Shown here: in pieces, positions 37,598 to 47,400 of the stretch
How the letters are laid out: the number at the start of each line of letters is the position of its first letter
How positions within the stretch are numbered: the stretch's first letter is position 1
Source: Conus ventricosus
Lineage: Eukaryota > Mollusca > Gastropoda > Neogastropoda > Conidae
Direction: 5' to 3'
Length of the DNA: 64,000 nt
Assembly: GCA_018398815.1 (NCBI GenBank)
Contig: CM031595.1
Span: 141,194,614-141,258,613 of the forward strand
Notes under the pieces: generated by a model
The model's input: the letters and a program-made list of their open reading frames with translations, nothing else
The model's database searches: none
What the model was told of the DNA's origin: nothing
Made by a program: the position numbers and the translations under genes

Positions 37598-39662
37598 TTT
37601 ATGTGTGTTTGTGTGTGTGTGTGTGTGTATGTGTGTGTGGGTGTACATGGATGTGTGTGTGTTGAGTGTTTGTGTGCATGTGCGTCCAAGTGTTGTGCAT
37701 TTTTGTGAGGCATGGAGGGCTGGGAGGGAGGGGAGTAAGATCAAAGGGGAGGGTGTATGTTGTTGCTGTGTTAGTGTGTATTTGTGATGCAAAGGGAGTA
37801 AAAGTAAACAGGTGTTTGAATGTTAAGCGCCATGAGTTCAATAGAAAAGGGGTGAATTTCAGTCTTCATTATTTGATTTACTACTAATTAGTGGGAGACA
37901 TTTAAATGGATTTCACTTCCAAGAAAGGCTAGTGAAAGTGGCTGAAAGATTATAGTATGATGTAAATGTTCACTCTGTATAACCTACACTATGCTATGAC
38001 ACAATAAACCTTTTCATCATCAGTTACATTTATGTCATAAAGTAAATCTGTATCTCAAAAGATGAAGTTTGATTCAGTCTTTTTTTCTTCTTACTTTCTC
38101 TACTATGTCTTTGACATTACCTCCCACACTATTCATTCTGGCTCATTCCACGGCTACACCCCAGCTTGTTCTGCTGCAGCCTTGACATGGCAATCCATAG
38201 GGAGTGTCGATGTGATGCTGTCATTAAGCAACCCACCAAAGGAGACATTGCTTTGTTGCCAAGTCTCTTTGGTAGTGTTCTGATCCAACATATACAGGAC
38301 ACCACATGCTAATTCCCCTACTGATGACTATAATTGCTTAGTTGTGGAGCCAGCGTGAATGCGTGTCCCCCTGTGGAAGGTACATCTATCCGACAACAGT
38401 CCCCCAAAACATGCCGGTACTAAGGACCTTGACATGAAGTCACCAAGGGCTGGATGTGGAAAGGAAATTGGAACTTAAGTCACCATGAGAGCAAGACATG
38501 AAGGGCCACAGAATTTGAGATTTTTTTTTAGTATCATGTTGATTGATGAGAATGATCAAGATGATGCTATGGTGATCCATTCTGGCATGAAACTGCATTA
38601 AGTTATTGTACTTTATACTTACTCTTATAATATAGTCTAATATATAACCATGCCCAAGAAACACAGACATCTGCAGTATAGGTCGGGAACTCTGAGCAGT
38701 TTTCTCAGACACTTCATGAAGTGGATGAAACTCGACTGTACAGATCCAGTCTTCCCCATTGTGTCCATAGTAAATTCAATTATGGGTATGACTGGTCATG
38801 GACTAAAAAGTCCCACAAATAAAATTAGCTGTGATGGGAATTGAACCTATGACTTTCCAGTCAGGAACCTGTGATGCTAACCACTGCACCATAGCAGCTG
38901 GTGGTGTGGTATATTTTTAGTTCCCAGAGTTCCCCATTTCACAGCCTCTTTGAGAATATGCTCTCGTCGTGAGTGACTCATGCCACTGGATAATATGTGT
39001 TGTTGTCATATTCCATGTGAAGCGATGATTGATGTTAAATGGCAATGATGATGACAGTAAATGATAATGATGATGCTTCTTTTTAGGCCATGGAAGGACT
39101 GCAAGCTGAAGAAGAGATATGCAGTGACTTCCATTGCCAAAAGAGGCAGTGGGCACCAGGTGAGTATCAAAGATCTTAACCTCCATCTGATCAAGAAAAG
39201 ATCCAGAAAATTCTGAAAACTGACGCATGCTTAGGCCTACCTTTTGAGATCAGCAGTACAAGAATATCCATGTTCTAAATCATTGATGTCTGGTCTTGCA
39301 TGTTGATCCATTGTGTTTATAGTTTCAATTTCTGTGTCAGTTTAATCAAAGAGGTACTACTACGTGCAAACTAAACCATGTACATTACACCACATCTGTT
39401 AAGCTACGTTATCACATTGTGAAGGATTAACAGTTGATAGATAAATAGATTGATAACTAAGATGACAGGATTTCAGACAAAGGTCTCATAGACACGACTC
39501 CTATGCCTTAGCCTAAAGTGCAGGTCAGACCTGGGATACATATCTAACACTGTCTGCACCACTGTTATAGTTGTATGTGTGTGTATGCATGTGCATGTAT
39601 GTGTGTGTTTGTGAGAGTGGGTGGCCTGTATGTGTGCCATATATGTGGTATGTGCATGCATG

Positions 39663-39709
<47 letters not shown>

Positions 39710-41445
39710 TTGATTATTTGTGGGCTGTGGTTGTTCAGAAGATGAACTATTTATTATTGTTCAGTGATAATGATAACAATAATGATAATGTAATGATAAT
39801 AATGAAAAGAAAATAATAATGATGTTGATGATGATAATGGTAAAGATCAAAATAATAGTGATGAATGTAATGCTAACTGGGATGAAAAGGCTTTCGCTGT
39901 AACTGCTACTACTGCTACTACTCATGACCATAATCACAACCATGATCATAATCATAACAAGGGAAAAGAAAGGAATAAATTAAGAAAAAAAACATGTTTA
40001 CTGAAAAACTATTATGTTTGCAGAAAAGCAGCTAAGTGTGACAGACTGGAGACTAAGCTGATAAAGGTGTTACTATTTCATTTTATTTTGTTTCAGTTCT
40101 TTGTGGGTACGGAAAATAGCCAGATCTACAAATTTAACTTCAGTGAGCTGTCGGCAGACCTGTTCAAGACCTCTTTGCCTGGGCCTGTGAACCACATCAT
40201 CTTTCCCTAGTGAGCATGCATCTCTGTGGCTGATTTCATGGGGTCACTCACCGGCCACTGAGTCTCAGTATTCCAGCTAGTTTCATCGAGTCAATCACGG
40301 TCGTTGGTTTTCATTCCCCAGCTAAACACACTGGGGTCATGCACCCTCACAAACATAAAGTTAGGTCATTGAATGCGAATGCATTTCTCAGAGTGAGAGG
40401 AATGCCCTTGGCATTGAATTGTGCTCACTGTGTCTTTGTAATGATGACCACGTTTTGTTGGTCACTGTCTGTAATGATCAGGTCATGGTGTCTGTCGTAG
40501 TGGTGTCGTTGTGTGTGTCTGTCTTTTTCCTGATTATGCCATTTGGTCACTGTCTTGAATGGTGTCATTTTGTCTGCAGCAGGCTTTTATCAATGTGTGT
40601 CACTGTCATTAAAGATGTCATTGTGCCAGTCACTTTCTCTGACAATGTCATCGTGTCTGTCACTGTCTTTTATGATGTCATTGTGTCTGTCACTGTCTTT
40701 AATGATGTTAGAAATGTCTCATTGTGTTTAAAGAAATCATTACGTCAGTCACTTTTGTTTGAAATGTCACTTTCTCTGACAATATCATGGTGTCTGTCAC
40801 TATCTTTTATGATGTCATTATGCCTGTCACTGTCTTCAATGATGTTAGAAATGTCTCCTTGTGTTTAAAGAAATCATTGTGTCAGTCACTTTCATTTGAA
40901 GTCATTCTCTCTGTCTTTAAGATGCATCACTTTTTAGTGGTGTCATTGCATCAGCCAGTTTTGTTAGTAATGCGCAGTGGGGGCAATGAACTGTAGATGA
41001 TAGCTGCCGTGGGAGAGATGAACTGTGGGTGATGTGTGCATTTGGAGCAGTGAATTGTGGGTGATGTGTACTGTGAGAACAATGAACTGTGGATGAAGTG
41101 TGCATTTTGAGCAGTGAATTGTGGGTGATGTGTATTATGAGAACAATGAACTGTGGATGATGTGTGCATTTGGAGCAGTGAATTGTGGGTGATGTGTGCA
41201 GTGGGAGCAATGAGCTGTTCATCACATGCGGGATGAAGAGATCCGTGTGTGGTGGACCAAGACAGGCGTGGAGCTGTGTCGCTACACTGTGCCCAACATG
41301 ATCTGTAACTCGATCTGCATCAGTCGAGATGGCCTCAAAATCTTTACTGGTCAGTATTCTTTAGGCACCCACTCCCAGGCACAGACATGTGCAGACTCGC
41401 ACATATATTTACAATCACACACTCACACATACACATGCACACATG

Positions 41446-41492
<47 letters not shown>

Positions 41493-44400
41493 CACACACA
41501 CACACAACACGCACACACGCACCACACACACACCCACATACACACACACACACATTCAAGCACATGAACCTCACTTACATTTCAGTTCCAGTAGGCTAGA
41601 TTCTTGTGAGACTCATTCATTGTACGAGTAGAACATCTTTCTTCCTTTTGCTTCTGACTGGAAAATGTCGTTTTTCTGCTTGTCTGTTTGTTTTTTCTCA
41701 TGTATTGTATTTACTATTTGTCATTTCCTGCTAAATTTTAGGCTTACCAGCCAAGAGAAACTTTAATGTGAAAACAGATGTTTGGTTTCCATAATTATTA
41801 TTCATTTGTATTGCATCTCGTTTTGTATTTACCCTTTTTGACGGCTCCGTTTTTCATAATAATCAGTGGCAGTGATCAGATCCTGCCATGCTTCAGTAAT
41901 ACTGTTGCTTTGTGGGATGTATTCCTTGATTTTCAAGACATGATTTGTTTCCTCCATTCGTCAGGCATTTCAGGTTGAAGGATGCATGAATTTTGTGATT
42001 CCTTCTGCTTTTGAGTTATGTTACTACTAACCTCATTATTTCATTTGATGTAACCTCACTATGTCTGCAGTTTATTCAGGTAAAACAACAAATATTTTCT
42101 CTTGCAATTGGCCTGAATTTTAACTTCTTTTGTTGTTGTTGATGAACCACATGCATGCTTCGGTGCTCTCTGTGGGAAATAGAGGGACGTATGTTTACTG
42201 AACCCTTTCATTTTGTACCATATATTTTGATAGACTTAAATGTGCAAATGTGAACATTTCAAAATGGAGTGACTGACGGCGGCGAACGAAGCAAGATTAG
42301 GAATAGAGTTTGTTTAGAACTTACCGCCAATGACATTGACAAACAAAGCACAAGACAAGACACGATGCATTTCAACCACTTGGGTCTTCTTCAGGCGAAA
42401 ATATAAATCACATTTAACATGTGGGACAGTACAAACAACGAAAAACGAAAAAAGAATGAAAAATGACTTATCCGTTCTTGTCCATGTGTTTGGTGGGCGG
42501 AAATGACATGCGGCCAGGGGGATTATGGGAGAGGAAACGGAGGGGGGGGGGGGGGGGGGGGTTGCGTCAGGGGAGGTGTGTGTGTGTGATATGATAGGGT
42601 TGTGTGTCCAGTTTATTGGGATGGTGTGATATCTTTGTGATGGTTGTGGTAATGGTGGATTGATAATAATGGTAAGGGGAAAAAAAAAAAAAAAAAAAAG
42701 GGGGGGGGTGGGGGGATTTAAGGGGAAGGATAATACAAAACTAAGATTAAATAGATGGAGGGTTGCTGTAACTACTGTATGAAGTGAGTGAAGGGATGTG
42801 GTGGTGGTGTATGTAAGTGTGTGTGTATGTGTGTGTGTATGTGTGTGTGTTGGTAGGGATTTTGCCAACTGGTGTGGAAGAGGTGAGTATGTGTGTTTGG
42901 TTATTGTTGGATATTGATGCCTTGGGGGTGTAGTGTGCCCAGTTTGGCAATGAGATGGGATTCTTTACCTCATTGCCAAACTGGGCACACTACACCCCCA
43001 AGGCATCAATATCCAACAATAACCAAACACACATACTCACCTCTTCCACACCAGTTGGCAAAATCCCCTACCAACACACACACATACACACATACATACA
43101 CACACACTTACATACACCACCACCACATCCCCTTCACTCACTTCATACAGTAGTTACAGCAACCCTCCATCTATTTAATCTTAGTTTTGTATTATCCTTC
43201 CCCTTAAATCCCCCCCACCCCACCCCCCTTTTTTTTTTTTTTTTTTTTCCCCCCTTACCATTATTATCAATCCACCATTACCACAACCATCACAAAGATA
43301 TCACACCATCCCAATAAACTGGACACACAACCCTATCATATCACACACACACACCTCCCCTGATGCAACCCCCCCCCCCCCCCCTCCGTTTCCTCTCCCA
43401 TAATCCCCCTGGCCGCATGTCATTTCCGCCCACCAAACACATGGACAAGAACGGATAAGTCATTTTTCATTCTTTTTTCGTTTTTCGTTGTTTGTACTGT
43501 CCCACATGTTAAATGTGATTTATTTTTTCGCCTGAAGAAGACCCAAGTGGTTGAAATGCATCGTGTCTTGTCTTGTGCTTTGTTTGTCAATGTCATTGGC
43601 GGTAAGTTCTAAACAAACTCTATTCCTAAATGTGAACATGTTTATAGATCACAGGTCTCCTTTCAAGTCTACAGCACCACTGGATGCCAAAACAGATGTA
43701 ACTGTATACAGAGTTCTATCAATTATAAGACACCCTGGTTAGATTTTTAGGAAAAAAGTTATCTTTTTATAGTCTGAAAATAAGGGTGTTTTCTGTCCGG
43801 TATCAGCAAAGAATGACATTTTTGTGGTGTATGATTGTAGCTTGGGGTGATGGCAAGGTCCGTGTGATTGGCCTCAAGAGGGAAAAGGATGGAACCAACA
43901 AGATGTTTGACAAGGCTGATGTCTTGGATGCTCACAACAAGGGTGTCACAGCAATAGCCATCAATTCTGCTGGCAGCCGACTTGTTACAGGTGGAGGAGA
44001 GGGACAGGTGAGCTTGTCTGTGTTCTTGACATGAAAGGAAAGTTGATTCACTGTGAACTTTCCCTAACACTTTGACCTCACATCGACACTTTGGCCTTTG
44101 CATAAACACTTTAACTCATGCCTGAGCATTCAGTTACCTTCTCCTGAACACTTATCACCTCTGCAGAACTCTTTGATCCTTACCTGAAGGAGAGAATACA
44201 CTTTAACCTTGATTTGAATATGGTGACCTTCACCCTTCACCCTACGTAACAATGATAAGCTGTGGTTTAACCATAACACATTTACCTTTGCTTAAAGTAA
44301 ATCAGGTCAGAAAACAGTTCTTACATATTTGCCTGGACACCTTGATCATTTTGCCTGAACATTTTATCCTTCACTGAATTAAGAAAAAACATAAGTTACG

Positions 44401-47400
44401 GACTGGGTATATTAAACCAGGTAAGACTGGAGACTTTTCGTCACTGAATCTGAGTAAGTACAGTTTGGTACGGTTTCCCTGAAAATGGATATGCTTAAAA
44501 CTGGTAACCAAGAATGGATTGGTTGATCCTTAAAGCATGATTTGACTAACCCTTTAAACAGAAAATTGCATTAGGGTTATGTGAGCATTTCATCAACATT
44601 CAGTACTGTGTAGTAAATGAATGAAATTGTTCTGCTAATCTGCAAAATCATAGAAGTATTGAACAGCCTTTGATTTCTTTGAAAGTCTCATTGAAACTAC
44701 AGTTGCTTGTTTGCATCTACACAGGTACGGTATGGCAGTTGGTTGAAGATTCATACACTGGTAAGCTTCGTGCTGACCTGAAGGCCAACATGAAAGAGCA
44801 CAAGGGCAAGGTCACCTCCATTCAGATCAGTCCCAAGGACGACTCCTGTGTGTCAGCCAGCACCGATGGATCCACCATCATTTGGGATTTGATGTAAGTC
44901 CATCATTAGCTTAGAGTATAGTGTTAGGTCAGGGAAATCCTGGCATTTTGTTAGCACAGATGGACCCATCTTTATTAGGATTTGGCAGCAAGTTCCTCTG
45001 TTCTCACCAGTTTATTTCAGTCCTTTGAAAGCTCTGGCATTGATGGAGATTGTAAACTTTGTGAGAATTTGACTCGGTGTCATGAAGCATGATACAACAT
45101 GTGTTTATGTAAATAGAGTAAACTGGGATTATGCAGTTTATGAATGCTAACAAATCTAATTGTGGATAAAAGAAATTTGTGACAATATCGCAGTGGGAAG
45201 TGGAAAACCATGTGTAGTTCTTTGACATATTCATGACATGTATGTATCTAATGATACCAAGATACAAGAGGATATAAAATATGAAAGAAGATTTAGGGCT
45301 GGATTGCATGTAGAGAGAATCTTGTGTGGAATGAAAAAGATATTCTCTGCTGGTTCTTGTTTTACTTTGAATTCTGCAGTTGTCATGTTGTGTACAAGAT
45401 GTAGAGATTTAGTTGGATAGCACTTTTTCTCCTGTTTCACATCTTTTGGATCGTCAGTGAGATTGTTTCCCATTGCCACAGCAATTTTCTTTTGTAGCCG
45501 ACTGCTGACCAGTGACGGTTGTATTGTGAAACTGCTCGTAATTTTGATTCTTATGTATAGATTTCAAATAACTTTGTACTAAATGCTTGAAACTTAATAC
45601 ACTAAACACTGAATCATCTTTTGTGGGAAAATGTTGGCAAATTATAGACCATGCTATGCCTTTTTGTTTCGGCAGTGCAAGCTTATAGTACTAGGTCAAA
45701 GTTGAGGGCTCTGGGCTGTCAAACACAGAAATGTCATTATTATTGCTTTCAGACACAGACGTATTTGAAATGAAATCTGTGCCATGTTCTTTCTCCATCT
45801 GCCTCCTCAGCATCATTGCTGTCGAGCAGTTACCTAACCTAGCACTTGTTTAAAAGTAAAATTTTGACCAGACATTTGATTTTGTTGCTAATGAAATTGT
45901 GGGAAGTCAAACTTAGACAGAAACACACAAGGGTGGGATCACTGATGCAAGAATCAGCTAGCTTTGTGGCAATTTAGGCAGGTAATCTGTCTGAAGACAG
46001 TATTGTGCCATAAGTAATCAATGGTGGACATGGACCAATTAGACACTAGACATCGGTTATTTCACATGATCTACCAGCAGAGCTGCCAAGGCCTCAAAAG
46101 TACAAATTCAAGCATACCACTCGTATGCGAGATCACTAGTCACACTCAATAGCACTGCATTTCATGCACAATGTGATGGTGGACAAGGAAGATAGAGATC
46201 TTGCCAGTTATCGCATGATCTTGACTTGAGCTATAAAAAAATCAAAATGGCAGGCAACATAACCAACCAATAAGGCAGCAAAATTGCAACTGTCTTTAGC
46301 AATTTTTCCTTCTACATTTTCTTCCTTTGTTTACTGCATGACCATTTTTAGAGAAAATGAATCTACAGTGTAAAGATCTCTGTCATCTCTGTACCATTTA
46401 AACCGTCACTATGTTTGTGAAGTTTTCTTTTTCTTTTTTAAACTTTTGTTTTTGGCTGTGTAGCATTTCATCACAAAGTGTGGCAGAACAACATTGTCAA
46501 CATAATCATAGTATGCTGTGCCAAAAGCGTAGCACTTGGCAGGTCTGTACCTGTCTGCCATCAGGTCTGAAATTTTTCTGGCAAAGATTTGTCATCCCCT
46601 AAGAACCAAGAATGGCTTCCATTGTAACTGCCTCATGAAAGTGAGAGAAATTATGCTCAAAATGACAGTCAAGTTTTTAAAAGTTTTTGGTTGCGAGGCA
46701 ACCACCTGCGAGTGCTGCTCCAATGGAATCTACGTTTGCATACAATAATGTGCTTAGCAGCAATACTTCTGGGATGTCTGCATACGAGATTTGTTTCTGT
46801 TTCATAAATCTGAAGAAAAAAAAAATATTGATGACAGCACCATTTACCTGTGTTTCTGATTTGCATGCTTAGAGAAGGTTAAAGACTCTAAATAAGTGGA
46901 CCTGAGACCGGGCTCACACTCTTGAATGATACTAACACATTGTTTAAAAAAATTGTTCTGCAGATTTCCTATTTCTATCCCTTTTTTCTTTTTTTGTTGT
47001 TATCCTTTACATTCTTTGTTCTGCCTTACCTGCCCATCATGTTTTCCAGGTACCTCAATTCACTTCAATTTATTTGCACTGTACAGACGGACGTATATTC
47101 CCACATTTCTTTGCATTTGAGCCAACATGTCCTTTTGCATGAACAGTATTGTGTCAGTTATGTGCTCATATATTTTCAGGACCAACACCCGCAAACAGAT
47201 CATGCTGGCCAACACGCTGTTCAAGTGCGTGTGCTTTGGAGAGAAAGCGCTGCATACCCTGACCAGCGGCACAGACCACAAGATTGGCTACTGGGACGTG
47301 CAGGATGGGGCACTGCAGCGAGAGCTGGAGGGCTCCAAGACTGGGGCCATCAACACCATGGACATCTCTGCTGACTGTAGCACCTTCATCACAGGAGGAG

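Noticed and set aside
42314..43317. Long Pro/Thr-rich open frames in the palindrome
   Set aside because: The frames mirror each other because of the palindrome and are low-complexity CA- and C-rich translations.
45231..45479. Overlapping open frames on both strands near 45.3 kb
   Set aside because: No family resemblance, no splice context and no repeat match. Treated as chance in intron 11.
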